A DNA stretch of 64,000 bases from contig CM046330.1 in NCBI GenBank assembly GCA_025403435.1, positions 17,506,239 to 17,570,238 of the forward strand, given 5' to 3'. The notes under the pieces are model-generated. The model made no database searches. It was not told the DNA's origin and worked only from the letters and a program-made list of their open reading frames with translations. A program made the position numbers and the translations under genes. The DNA comes from Artocarpus heterophyllus (taxonomy: Eukaryota; Streptophyta; Magnoliopsida; Rosales; Moraceae). Position 1 is the stretch's first letter; every line of letters begins with the position of its first letter. Of the stretch, positions 34,778 to 47,467 are shown one piece after another.

Positions 34778-37700
34778 ATGTCTAAAAATGCTTTATCATC
34801 GATACTTGACAAAAACCTGTTAACTGGTGAGAATTACAATGATTGGAAATGAAACCTGGATATCGTCCTGTCCTTTGAGAAACTAAAATATATTCTGACA
34901 ACCTCTTGTCCTCCCAAGCCTACGGGAGACTCATCTAATGAGCAATTCTAAGCGTATGACTGCTGAAAAGATGCCAATGATCAGGCCCGCTGCTATGTAA
35001 TGGCCAACATGAATAATGTGCTGCAGGCTCAACATCAAGATTATGAGACTGCGAAGCAGATCTTGGATAATCTTGAGGACATTTTTGGAGGCCAGGCCAT
35101 AACAAAGCGGCAAGGGGTACTTTGAAAACTCTTAAACTGTAGACAGAGACCGGGGACATCTATAAAGGAGCATATGATGTTGGTCATGGGTTACCTAGCT
35201 GAGGCTCAAACCAATGGAGCCGACATCGATGCTGAAACTCAAATGATTATGGTCTTTGAGACTTTGTCTAAGGAATTTATTCCATTTAGAGCTACATTTA
35301 ATTTGAGTAATAGACGGGATATGACCTTGACATAACTAATGAAACAGTTACAGGAGTTTGAACTGCTGATCAAGGAGTCTCCTGCGGGTGGTGAGGCCAA
35401 CATGGTAGCTGCTTCTGGTTCCAATTCTAACTCTGGGAATGGAAAGAAGCAACGGGCCAAGAATGGGAAGTCTTCTGTTCCTGCTAACACCAAGAGCAAG
35501 AAGAAGAAGAAGAAGAAGAACCCAAAGAAGCTTAAGTGCTTCTTCTGTGGAAAGGTCGGGCATATTAAGAAGCATTGCAAGGACTTCCTTTCCAAAAGAG
35601 GTAAGTGTAATCTTTTGTATTTAGAAACTTGTTTGGTTGAGGAATCCAGTGACATTTGGGTCATAGATTTCGGTGCAACTAATCATGTTTGTGTTTCTCT
35701 GCACGGGTTCAAAGAAACGAGAAGTCTGCTACATGAAGACTTCACGCTTCGGATGGACGATGGATCCTTGGTCTTAGCGAAAGTAGTGGGAGATGTCCAT
35801 CTTTACTTTGACAAATATAGGAATTTATTTTTGCAACATTGTTTTTATGTTCCTAAATTTAAAAGGAATTTAATTTCTGTATCTTGTTTATTTAACGACT
35901 CCTACGTGGTATCTTTTAATAAAAAAGTGGTGGTTCGTAAAAACAAATCTTTTATCTGTTCTAGATGGATGCAAAATAATCTATATTTTATCAAACCTAA
36001 GATGGACTTATTGCTTAATGCTAAGATGAATGATAATAACTCTAAAAGACTTAAAACTTCTCACTCTAATAAGACTTATCTTTGGCATTTGCGCCTTGGT
36101 CACATTAACCTGAATAGGATTCAAAGGTTGGTAAGGGATGGACCTTTAAGCCACTTAAAGGTGGAATCTATACCTCAATGTGAATCTTGTTTGGAAGGTA
36201 AAATGACCAAAAGACCATACGGGTCTAAAGGCAATAGGGCCGAAGGGGTTCTAGAACTTGTACATAGTGATGTTTGTGGACCGATGAACATCCAGGCACG
36301 AGGAGGGTATGAGTACTTCGTCACTTTTATTGACGATTACTTAAGATGTGGGTATGTGTGCCTGATGCACCACAAAAGCGAAACTTTTGACAAGTTCAGG
36401 GAGTTTCAGGCTGAAGTGGAAAAGCAATTGGGTAGACCCATAAAGGCACTTCGATCTAATCGAAGTGGAGAATACCTTTCTAATGAGTTCTAGGGACACT
36501 TGTTAGAGAATGGGATTTTATCCCATTTGACTGCATCGGGCACTCCGCAGCAGAATGGCATAGCAGAGAGAAGAAATAGGACTTTGTTGGATATGGTCAG
36601 GTCCATGATGAGTTATTCATCATTACCTTTATCCTTTTGGGGATATGCACTACAAACTGCATGTTATCTTTTGAACAATGTGCCTTCAAAATCGGTCCCT
36701 AAAACTCCTCACGAGTTGTGGACAAGAAGGAATACATCCTTAAACCATATTCGTATAAGGGGATGTCCGGCTCATGTCTAGTTTAAGGATCCGAATAAGT
36801 TGGAAGCATGTTCGAAAGTTTGCGTGTTTGTAGGATATCCAAAAGGGACTAAAGGGGGTTATTTTTATAACCCGAAGGAAAATAAAGTCGTGGTTTCTGC
36901 TAATGCAACTTTCCTTAAGGAGAGTTACATGGACGACTTTAAACCTCGAAGCAAAGTGGTGCTTGAGGAGTTAAGGAGTGATGAAATCACTCCGGAGGTT
37001 CCGAATGAAACCATTCCGATCAGTGTAGAAAAACCAAACAAACTTGAACAACAATCTCAGGGGCTTCAGAGTAGTGGGAGGATCGGGTGTCAACCTGAAA
37101 GGTATATGTTCAATGGGGAGGTCTTCTTGGCTGAACCGGATGAACATGACAGGGATCCTTATACTTACGCAGAAGCTATGGAGGATGTTGATTCAAAACT
37201 CTGGACAGAGGCCATGAACATAGAGATGAAGTCTATGGAGACTAATCATGACTGGGAGCTTATAGATCTTCCCAAAAGGGTAAAGCCCATAGGGTGTAAG
37301 TGGATCTACAAGAGGAAAAGATGAGTGGATGGAAAGGTCGAAACCTTTAAGGCTAGACTGGTAGCTAAAGGTTATACGCAAAAGGAAGGAATCGATTATG
37401 AGGAAACCTTTTCGCTTGTAGCCATGCTTAAGTCCATCCAGATTCTCTTATCCATAGCTGCTGCTCTCGACTACGAGATTTGGTAGATGGATGTCAAGAC
37501 GGCTTTTCTAAATGGCTATCTTGATGAGTCCATTTATATGAAACAGCCAGACGGGTTCAAGGTCACGGGTCAAGAGGGTAAGGTTTGTAAGCTGCTAAAG
37601 TCAATTTATGGACTTAAGCAGGCTTCTCGTTCTTGGAACATAAGATTTGATCAAGTGATCAAGACTTATGGGTTCTCACAAAATGTGGATGAACCATGTG

Positions 37701-38733
37701 TTTACAAACACATTAAGGACGAAAAGGTGGTTTTTCTACTGCTCTATGTAGATGACATTCTGCTAATTGGCAATGACGTTAGGGCATTGTCATCGGTCAA
37801 ATTATGGTTGACCAAGTAGTTTGACATGAAGGACTTGGGTGAGGCTAATTTTGTTCTCAGTATCCAGATCTTTCGAGATAGGAAGAACAAAATGATAGCT
37901 TTGTCTCAAGCCGGCTACATAGATAAAATTCTCAGGAGGTTTGCAATGCAGGATTCTAAGAAAGGTGGGCAACCATCTAGGTCTGGAATTACTCTCTCTA
38001 AGAAAGACTCCCCAAAGTCTTTTGAAGAAAGAAAATACATGAAGAAGGTGCCTTATGCTTTGGCAGTGGGTAGTCTCATGTATGCCATGCTTTGTACACG
38101 ACTGGATTTAAGTTATGTGGTCGGGATTGTAAGTCAATTTCAGGCGGATCCAGGACCGAACCACTGGGTTGTGGTAAAGCATATTTTCAAGTACTTGAGA
38201 AGGACTCGAGGCTATATGCTTGTGTATTTGGGTGAGGACTTGACTCCTCTAGGATACACTGACTCGATTTTCAATCCTGTCTGGATTCTAGGAAATCGAC
38301 TTCGGGGTTTGTGTTTACTCTGAGCAGCAGCGCCATCAGTTGGAGAAGTGCGAAGCAAGATTGCACTTCGGATTCAACGATGGAGGCCGAGTATGTGGCA
38401 GCTAGTGATGCTTTGAAAGAAGTAGTGTGGCTCCGCAAGTTCCTTGGGGATCTTGAGGTAGTTCCTAGTATGGATAAGGCAGTATCACTGTACTATGATA
38501 ACAGTGTGGCGGTAGCTAATGCTAAGGAACCAAGATTTCACAAGAAGAGTAAGCATATTGATTGGAAGTATCATGTGATAAAGGACTTCGTTGAGGGCAG
38601 GCGTGTCACGGTGTGCAAGATCGCGTCAGAGGACAATTTTACTGATCCATTTACAAAGACACTTACTGGGAGAGTCTTCGAGAGGCATGTGGAAGCTATG
38701 GGGATGCGAGATTTACTGTATTTGCTCACTTAG
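34778..38733 (+). pseudogene. Copia B2 gag-pol polyprotein, broken
   Basis: ATG at 34778 opens MSKNALSSILDKNLLTGENY (gag). A Lys-rich tract and an intact CCHC knuckle CFFCGKVGHIKKHC lie at about 35537-35580. The protease site reads VIDFGATNHVC, Phe replacing the catalytic-loop Ser. Integrase: HLRLGHINLNRIQRLV with CESC, then HSDVCGPM, FVTFIDDY and [39 protein letters not shown], and LLYVDDILLIGND at about 37740-37780. RNase H: MEAEYVAASDALKEVVWL, ending at 38733. Stops occur in gag, at 36491, 36779, 37322, 37484 and 37817, and a frameshift near 38270. Only a handful of lesions separate the blocks, which suggests a moderately recent insertion. Confidence 0.94.
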
Positions 38734-38747
38734 TGCAAGTGGGAGAT
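38733..38747 (+). other. Polypurine tract of B2
   Basis: GTGCAAGTGGGAGAT directly before the 3' LTR and just after the polyprotein stop codon. Confidence 0.92.
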
Positions 38748-40770
38748 TGTTAGACATGTATGCCCTAAGAAGTAAAAATGTAATACATTTTTGGAGATAT
38801 TTTTTATCAATAAAGAATTTATTCATTTATATATACCAAATCTTGTCCTCTTTACGTTCATATTTGTTGAATGTATGTTAAGCAAATAGAAGTCTGAGAC
38901 TATTAGTCTAAACCTTTAAGAATTGGGCATATGATGGATGATTATGCGGAAGATACGATTCTTAAGGTGACAGTCTAAACCATATGATCCGCAATCGAGG
39001 GAATAAAGTTGGGCGCTTTATTCATGCAAAGATTATTATGTTGTCTATATCCCTATTGGGAGATGGTTTGTCTTGGCCATCGGAGTTGGACTTCGTGAAT
39101 AGAAACATTGGCACGTTGTCATAGGTGACGATGTGTTGGATCGGGACACAGAGTGAATTGATTTGGATTAATAATTCTGTCTTGGCAAATCGATTCACTT
39201 TAGACAATCATTTGTATTGTATCTTAATCCTGAGATGGATAGTGGGCTCGTTGTCTCAACTTGCGTCTTTTGATGTACCAAAGGGTGACTCCCACATCTC
39301 AATAGTGGTATGCATATCGGTACGTTGGAGGCATGACTCTTGATGGCGTAGACTTGTTATTCATAGATATGGAATCCATAGCTCCTCTTTAGGAGTAATG
39401 ATATCCTCTTATATGCGTTATCTTGTAATTGAAAAACTAGAGCGCTCAACCATTTGGATACATAGGTGTTACCGAATGGTATACTATCTTTGGATGGTAA
39501 GTTTTCTAATGGTGAGATAATTGAATGTAAGATAAAAATAATCGGGAAGGTAAGATAGAACTTGTCCTTAAGCCGATTATGGATTATCATATGGGGATAG
39601 GATACACTATGATATGTCATAGAGACTTAGCTATACGGGCTTCGTAATTTTATAAAGTTTGAGAGTGCAGCTCCAAGCTTTTAGTGGAGTAGCGTTGGAG
39701 TTGATAATTATGAAATGTATATCTGGGATATTGGGTTTCATAATTATCGTGAGGTTGAACTTTATAGGTCCATTTTGGTCCCCTTTGCTAGCTCACAAAA
39801 TCCTGTATCAATACGGCGTGCTTTTTCAATAATTGGTGACTTATGTCAGATTTATCGGATTGGTTTAAAATTTGAAAGAATAAAAAAATTCATGTCTGTT
39901 TATTGGTTAAATTGATTTTGTAATAAAATTAATTTAAGATAAACTTGTTGAATTATTGGGATCGGATAGTTCTTGTTTATTTATCGGTTGATTTAATTGG
40001 ATAAATTAAATCAAGATAAACTTGTAGAATTATTGTGAATTGATTTATTTTTTTAGAGATTATCTTGATAAAGTTTGTTTTGATCAGATAACTTCTCTAT
40101 TGAGTTATTTGAATCAAAATTGAGACTTTATCCTATAGAATCTTGGGTGGAAAATAAAAAATTCGTGGAAATATTTACGCTGCAGTTCGGCCTGTCGATC
40201 TACGTGTTCGGCCTGCGGATCAGGCTGTTCGGCCTGCCGATCAACGAGAGATAAGATTACGCATTTTTCACGTCAGATTTTATCAGATATTGATCCGAAC
40301 TTGATTTTGTTTCGAGTTTTGAGACCAAATCTGATAGGGACTGACCCCAAGGACCAATCGCTATAAAGGGAGTAAGTCTCATGACTTATTCAGATCAATT
40401 GAGAGATTAAGAGTGATACTCTTCTGGTGAGCATCTGAAAACTCCCTGAGAGCTTTTGTTTACAAATCATGAACACTAGCCTTGGGTTCTCTCGATTGGT
40501 TGGAAGGAGAGTCACCGGTGGAAGAGCTGTACGTGTGAGCCCACACTCACTCCGATCGTGGATAGAGAAAAGCAAAGAAGACCAGTTGGTTGAGGCTCTT
40601 CTGGAACGTTACTTCTCTTCACAGGTTGCAGGAGGTTCTTTGATACACAAAGGTTAGTAAGATTTGTTTAATTTATACATATAGCATGTCAAACTTGTGT
40701 TTTGAAAAAATACTCTGGTGTTAAAATTTTTAAAATTCCCGTTGCACACTTTACATTGTTTTTTCCAATA
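38748..40770 (+). repeat. 3' LTR of B2 (2023 bp)
   Basis: Partner of 31055-33069, ending CCAATA with a transition in the last dinucleotide. It is followed by GTTTG, the second copy of the target duplication. Confidence 0.95.
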
Positions 40771-42350
40771 GTTTGGGGGCTTCGAGGTGTTCCCAGCGTC
40801 GATTCTTGAGCGGTTAGGTACATTTCGGCTCGACGGATCGTTTGTTCCTGAGGTAGAGCCTGGGGTTTTGACTCGCTCAACAAATTCTCGTAAATGACCT
40901 TCTCGGACTAGCTTTTCAATTTGGTCCTTTGATTGAATGCATTCATGAGTGCTATGCCCCACGTCCTTATGGAATTCCCAATACCTCGCTTGATCCTGCT
41001 TCACTTTGCTGCCCCTAAGCTTGGGTGGTGGCACCAGCAGGTTCTTGCTACTTACCTGGGCGAGCACCTTGTCGATGGTCACCACTAACGGCGTGTAGCT
41101 TTGAAACTTACCGGTCGGCACCTTTGGCTTCTCGGATCTCTTCTCCTTCTCCTGCTTCTTGCTCTGCTCAGCATTATTTTGCTCTTTCGCCTTCTTTTGC
41201 TTCTTGTCCTTCTTTGTTCTGCTTGGGCTGGCCTCTTTCCTGCGGCTTTTCATGTACTCCGCGGCGTCGGCGTACCTTTGGGCGTAGCCGAGCATCTGTG
41301 AAAACATACTCGGCTGCTCGAAGGCCAATGACCAGGTAAGTTTTTTGTCTCGAAGACCCCCTATAAAAATGTGGTTGAGTGTCTCATCTTCAATGTGTTT
41401 GACCTCTAGAGTTGCCCGAGTGAACCGGTAATGTAGTCTCGGATGTTGCCATCCCCTTGTTTGACGACATACAGATATATAATCTCTTTTCTCTGCGATT
41501 TTGTCATAGAAAATGCCGACAAGAAGGCATCGGCCAGCTGTCAAAAACAAGAGATAGAGAATGGTTTGAGCCTCCGGAACCATTGCCGAGCAGGTCCAAT
41601 TAGGGTCAGCGAAAAGGCCTTGCACATTGCCCCGTCGATGGCGTTCTGGAGGAGCATGTGTCCTCGGAAGAGCTCGACATGCTCATCCGCATCTGCCATC
41701 CCGTCATAAGCTTTGATCTATGGAACTTTGAACTTAGGCGGCATAGGGGCTCGCATTATATTGTCTGGGAAAGGTGTATCTAAGGCCCCTGCCTCGTCTA
41801 GGCTGAAGCGATTGTTTCAGATTTTGTCAATTTGGTGCTGCAGCGCTCGAAACTGGTGACTGTTCGTGTCTTCGGGAGTTCGACCCTGTAGGGTACTCCG
41901 CCCTCCACGCAGTCACCGGCCCCTTGCTGGCGATTCCGACGTGCTTCCCCTTGGTGTCTGAGCCAGTCAAATACTGAAGCTCGGGAACCTTGAGGAGATG
42001 GAACTCGTGCTGCTTGAGGACCGAGACAGCCTTCTTGGACTAATCGATTATTGGTCAAGGCGCCACGCGTAGATCCTCTCGAGCACTCAAAATCGGTCTC
42101 TTCAAGGTGGACCACGTCCCGTCCTACTTGACCTTCGGCTTGGTCAACCGGGGCTGGAGGTGGCAAGGAAGGTGCGGCTTGGCGTTAAGCCTGTTGGGCA
42201 AGCTACTGAGTTAGGATCCAGACCGCATTTGTAAGCTCTCGAATCGGATCTTAAGCAATAGGGTCTTTAGCTTGTTCGGCCCTAGCCGTGCTTCCTTGCC
42301 CCCCGGCTGGGATCTTGTGGCCTAGGGGCAGCCCCTAGGCCTACCCATGT
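40771..42350 (-). pseudogene. Tat element: gag region
   Basis: The open piece 40654-41625 (minus) runs into B2 LTR sequence at its left end. The real gag part shows LNHIFIGGLRDKKLTWSL and AEYMKSRRKEASPSR, a Lys/Glu-rich linker, and a knuckle-like RYWEFHKDVGHSTHECIQ in which the usual first Cys is Trp. 41798-42166 is an upstream gag piece in another frame. The end, NTSKPPN, continues into IVHTIFGGP at 31054 across the B2 insertion. Confidence 0.87.
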
Positions 42351-42479
42351 TTGGTTGCTGATTTCTTGCATCTCCCGACCCCTCGTATTGGGCAGCATCA
42401 TCTCTGGTGTTCCCTCGAGTCACCATCTCGGGTCTTAGAGGTAAGGTGGCTAGTGTCTGAGCGAAGGCATAGGGGCCCT

Positions 42480-42492
42480 CCTTCTAGCGCCA
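42480..42492 (-). other. Primer-binding site of the Tat element
   Basis: The minus strand reads TGGCGCTAGAAGG three bases inside the 5' LTR, the type of primer site found in plant Gypsy elements. Confidence 0.85.
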
Positions 42493-42495
42493 AAA

Positions 42496-43134
42496 TGTTG
42501 ATGCTTACCATGTTTCGACGTCGGATCAACACCACGTGCGGCTACGCACGGTCTAGCTCTTTTTGGACCGCCTTTGCCTGGTCGGGCGTACCTGCAACAA
42601 GAGGAGGGACGCTTTAGAGGTAAGAGGAGAAGATTTCAGTCAATAGACAAGGGCTCTCCAATGCTCAAGGCAGGGGTTGCTCGGCAGAGGACGGGAGCTT
42701 GTTAGGTGGGAAGAAGTCTCTCTCTAGAATGCAATAAATGCATCCATTTATAGGCTACCACTTGGACTGGGTGTCAGGTGGGTTTTGCCCACAACCTGAG
42801 TGTCACATCAAAGTGTGTCAGGCAGCAGGTGACAGGTGTCACGCCCCCCCATTGATGGATTGGATCCCATCAGATGGTGAGTTATTTTTCGTTTGCTGGT
42901 CTATGGTGGCGAGTAGCAGCTTGCCTGTGAGTGAAGTTAGTCCGACCCGCGCTAGTACATAGTCTGAGGTGGTAGCCTGCTTAGGGTGCAACCTCGAAGG
43001 CCCTAAGAAGCACCTCGGACGGAACGTACGTTGCCATCGGGGTTGGTAGTTTGCTCCCTGGAAGTCCTACTGAGCTATTTAGCCGACTACCGAAGTTTAT
43101 CTCCTCGGCGGTGGCACCGAGCTCACCCTCAACA
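42496..43134 (-). repeat. 5' LTR of the Tat element (639 bp)
   Basis: Partner of 22607-23246, followed by GTTTC, the right copy of the target duplication. Confidence 0.93.
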
Positions 43135-43493
43135 GTTTCTATTCATAGAGTCCACCTCCAATGGCCAAGACAAACCATCTCTCGTTAGGGATATAGATAA
43201 CATAACAATCTTTGCATGAATAAAGTGCCCAACTTTATTTCTTCGATTGCGAATCTTATGATTTAGACCGTCACCTTTAGAATCATGTCTTCCGCATAAT
43301 CTGTCTATCATATACTTGATTCTAAAGGTTTAGACCAACAGTCTCAGACTTTTATTTTCTTATCATACATTCAGCAAATATGAATGTAAAGAGGACAAAA
43401 TTTGGTATATAAATAATAAATAAATTCTTTATTTATAAAAATGTCTCCAAAAACATATTATATTTTTACTCCTTAGGGCATACATGTTTAACA

Positions 43494-43508
43494 ATCTCCC
43501 ACTTGCAC
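43494..43508 (-). other. Polypurine tract of B1
   Basis: On the minus strand AGTGCAAGTGGGAGAT immediately precedes the 3' LTR, identical to the tract of B2 at 38733-38747. Confidence 0.9.
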
Positions 43509-46500
43509 TAAGTGAGTAAATATGACAAATCTCGCATCCCCCTAGCTTCCATATGCCTCTCGAAAACTCTTACAGTTAGTATCTTCGTGAATGGATCAGC
43601 TAAATTGTCCTCGGATGCGATTTTACAAACAGCGGCATGCTTGCTCTCTACAAAGTCCTTTATCACATGATACTTCCAATCAATATGCTTACTTTTCTTG
43701 TGAAATCTTGGTTCATTAGCATTAGCTACTGCCGCACTGTTATCACAGTACAGTGATACTACCTTATCCATACCAAGAACTACCTCAAGATCCCCAAGGA
43801 ACTTATGGAGCCACACTGCTTCTTTTGAAGCATCACTAGCTGCCACATACTCCGCCTCCATCATTGAATCCAAAGTGCAATCTTGCTTCACACTTATCCA
43901 ACTAATGGCACCATCGCCCAAAGTAAACACAAAACCAGAAGTCGATCTCCTCAAATCCAGACAAGATTGGAAATCCGAATTAGTGTATCCTAAAGGAGTT
44001 AAGTCCTCACCCAAATACATAAGCATATACCCTCAAGTCCTTCTTAGGTACTTAAAAATATGCTTGAACACAACCTAATGGTTTGGTCCTAGATCCGCTT
44101 GAAATTGACTTACAATCCTTATCACATAACAAATATCCGATCGCTTACAAAGCATGGCATACATGAAACTACCCACTACCAAAGCATAAGGTACCTTCTT
44201 CATGCATTCTCTTTCTTCCTTAGACTTTGGAGAGTTTATCTTAGAAAGAGTAATTCTAGACCTAGATAGTTGCTCACCTTTCTTGGAATCCTACATTGCA
44301 AACCTCTTGAGAATCTTATCTATAGCCAGCCTAGGACAAAGCTATTATTCCATCCTTCCTATCCCAAAAGATCTGGATACCAAGAACAAAATTAGCTTCA
44401 CCCAAGTCTTTTACGTCAAACTGCTTGATCAACCATAATTTGACCATGACAACACCCCAATGTCATTGCCAATTAGTAGAGTATCATCTACATAAAGTAG
44501 TAGAAAAACCACCTTCTTATCCCTAATATATTTGTACGCACATGGTTCATCCACATTTTGTGTGAACTCATAAGTCTTAATCACTTGAATAAATCTTATG
44601 TTCCAAGAATGGAAGCCTACTTAAGTCCATATATTGACTTTAGAAACTTACAAACCCTACCCTTTTGACCCTTGGCCTTGAACCCGTCTAGTTGTTCCAT
44701 ATAAATGGACTCATCAAGATGGCTATTTAGAATAGCCGTCTTGACATCCATCTGCCAAATCTTGTAGTCAAGTGCGGCAGCTATGGACAAGAGAATCCGG
44801 AAAGGACATAAGCATGGCTACAGGTGAAAAGGTTTCATCGTAATCAATTTCTTCCTTTTGCGTGTATCCCTTAGCTACTAGTCTAGCATTAAAGGTTTCG
44901 ACCTTTCCATCCACTACTCTTTTCCTCTTAAAGATCCACTTACACCATATAGGTTTTACCCCTTTGCGAAGATCCACAAACTCCCAGACCCGATTAGTCT
45001 CTGTAGACTTTATCTCTGTGTTCATGGCCTCTGTCTAGAGTTTTGAATCAACATCCTCCATAGCCTCTGCACAAGTGTAAGGATTCCTATCATATTCTCT
45101 GGTTCAACCAAGTAGGCCTCACCATTGAACATGTAACTCTCGAGTTGACGCTCGATCCTCCCACTATGCCAAAGCCCCTTAGGTTTTTGTTTGGGTTTAT
45201 TTGGTTTTTCTACATAGATTGGAATGGTTTCTACTAGAACTTCCTAGAGTGGTTGAATCACTCCTCAACTCCTCGAGCACCACTTTGCTTCTAGGCTTAA
45301 AGTCGTCCATGTAACTCTACTCAAGGAAAGTTGCATTAGTTGAAACCACGACTTTATTTTCCTTTGGGTTATAGAAATGACCCTTTTTAGTCCCTTTTAG
45401 ATATCCTACAAACACAAAAACTTTTGAGCATGCTTTCAACTTATTCACATCCCTAAACAGGACATGAGCCAGACATCCCCATATGCGAATATGGTTAAAG
45501 GAAGTCCTTTTCCCTGTCCACAACTTGTCAGAGTTTTAGGAACTGATTTTGAAGGCATATTGTTCAAAAGATAACATGCGGTTTGTAGTGCATATCCCCA
45601 AAAGGATAAAGGCAATGATGAATAACTCATCATGGACCTAACCATGTCCAACAAAGTCCTATTTCTTCCCTCAGCTAAGCCATTCTGCTGCGGAGTGCCC
45701 GACGTATCCAAATGGGATAAAATCTTATTCTCTAATAAGTGTCCTAAGAACTCATCAAAAAGGTATTCACCACCTCAATCAGATCGAAGTGTCTTTACAG
45801 GTCTACCCAATTGCTTTTCCACTTTAGCCTCAAACTCCCTGAACTTGTCATAAGTTTTGCTCTTATAGTGCATTAGGTACACATACCCATACCTTGAGTA
45901 ATTGTCAATAAAAGTGATGAAGTACTTATACCCTCCTCGTGCCTAGATGTTCATCGGTCCGCAAACAATACTATGCACAAGTTTCAGAACCCCTTCGGCC
46001 CTATCGCCCTTAGACCCAAATGGTCTTTTGGTCATTTTACCCTCCAAACAAGATTCACATTGTGGTTAGATTCCACCTTTAAGTGACTTAAAAGTCCATC
46101 CCTTAACAACCTTTAAATCCTATTCAGATTAATATGACTAAGTCACAAATGCTAAAGATAAGTCTTATTAGAGTGAGAAGTTTTAAGTCTTTTAGAGTTA
46201 TTATCATTCACCTCAGCATTAAGCAGTAAGTCCATCTTAGGTTTGATAAAATATAGATTATTTTGCATCTATCTAGAATAGATAAAATATTTGTTTTTAC
46301 GAATCACCACTTTATTATTAAAAGAAACCAAATATGAGTCTTTAAATAAACAAGCTATAAAAATTAAATTCCTTTTAAATTTAGGAACATAAAAACAATC
46401 TTGCAAAATTAAATTCCTATAATTATCAAAATACAGATGGATGTCTCCCACTACTTCAACTAAGACCAATGATCCATCTCCCATCCAAAGCGTGAAGTCT

Positions 46501-47467
46501 TCATGCAGTAGACTTCTCCTTTCTTTAAACCCCTACAGAGAAACACAAACATGATTAGTTGCTCTAGAATCTATGACCCAAATGTCACTAGATTGCTCAA
46601 CCAAACAAGTTTCTAAATGCAAAAGGTCACACCTACCTCCTCAGGAAATGAGTCCTTGTAATTCTTCTTTATGTGCCTGACCTTCTCGCAGAAGAAGCAC
46701 TTTAGCTTCTTTGAGTTCTTCTTTTTCTTCTTCTTCTTCTTTTTCTTATTCTTGCCGTTAGCATGAATAGAAGACTTCCTGTTCTTAGGCCCATTGCTTT
46801 TTTCCATTCTTAGATTTGGGATTGGAACTAGAAGCAGCCACCAAGTTAGCTTCACCACTAGCAGAAGACCCCTGATCAATAGTTCGAACTCCTGTAACTA
46901 TTTCATCAACTCTGTCAAGATCATATCCCCTCTATTGCTCGAATTAAATATAGCGCTTAATAGAATGAATTCCTTAGACAGAGTCTCAAAGACCATAGTC
47001 ATCTGAGTTTCAGTATCGATGTCAACTCCATTGGTCTGAGCCTTACCATGGTAACCTATTACTAACATCATATGCTCCTTTATAGACGTCCCCAGTCTTT
47101 GCTTGCAATTCAAGAGTTTTTGAAGCATCTTTTGCAGCTTTGTTAAGGCCTGGCCTCCAAACATGTCTTCTAGATTATCCAAGATCTACCTAGCAGTCTT
47201 ATAATCCTCATGTGGAGCCTACAACACGTTATTCATGCTGCTCATAGCATAGCAATGGGCTTGATCATTGGCATCTTTCTAGCAATCATACGCTTGGATT
47301 TGCTCATTAGTAGAATCTATTGTAGGCTCGGGAGGACACAGAGTTGTCAGCACAAATCTAAGTTTCTCAAAGGAAAGGACGATGTTTAGATTCCGTTTTC
47401 AATCATTATAGTTGTCACTGGTTAGTTGGTTTTTGTCAAGTATCGTTGATAAAGTGTTTTTAGACAT
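43508..47467 (-). pseudogene. Copia B1 gag-pol polyprotein, broken
   Basis: Start codon at 47465-47467 (minus). Gag piece 46898-47182 (TKLQKMLQKLLNCKQRLG). A Lys-rich tract and CCHC knuckle lie at about 46670-46760, with CFFCEKVRHIKKNYKD; the last Cys has become Tyr. The protease segment lies near 46500-46600. Integrase C-terminal core 45445-45711 has [19 protein letters not shown]: 44768-45025 has [14 protein letters not shown] and [20 protein letters not shown], and YVDD is at 44483-44494. RNase H 43508-44026 has MEAEYVAASDASKEAVWL and ends at a natural stop. Frameshifts and stops separate the blocks. The plus-strand copy B2 carries a different set of lesions. Confidence 0.92.

Larger units (their letters stand above)
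31055..40770 (+). mobile_element. Level 5 of the nest: Copia element B2, youngest insertion
   Basis: LTRs 31055-33069 (2015 bp) and 38748-40770 (2023 bp) begin TGTTAGACATG. The first ends TTCCAACA, the second TTCCAATA. Flanking 5-mers are GTTCG (31050-31054) and GTTTG (40771-40775). Removing B2 and one duplicate rejoins the Tat polyprotein in frame on the minus strand. By eye the LTRs differ at about 6 per cent over the first 200 bp, fewer than B1. B2 has the same family sequence as B1 but the opposite orientation. Confidence 0.95.
22607..43134 (-). mobile_element. Level 4 of the nest: Tat-type Ty3/Gypsy element with antisense ORF
   Basis: LTRs at 22607-23246 and 42496-43134 begin TGTTGATG and end CTCAACA. 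Flanking 5-mers are GTTTT and GTTTC, and the undisturbed B1 LTR has GTTTC. The primer site at the right LTR and the polypurine tract at the left LTR set the minus orientation. Domain order on the minus strand is gag, protease, RT, RNase H, second RNase H, integrase, then an oppositely oriented ORF before the 3' LTR. A second RNase H and antisense ORFs in this place are reported for the plant Tat lineage. The element itself is about 10.8 kb after removal of B2. Confidence 0.92.
21023..43493 (-). repeat. 3' LTR of B1, in two pieces (21023-22606 and 43135-43493)
   Basis: The first piece stops at CAATGTTTT and the second begins GTTTCTATTC. The intact right LTR reads straight through CAATGTTTCTATTC at about 50747-50760. 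This proves the level-4 insertion and gives its target duplication. Confidence 0.92.

Noticed and set aside
35239..35664. Minus-strand ORF of 141 codons
   Set aside because: Antisense shadow of the Lys-rich and zinc-knuckle part of Copia B2.
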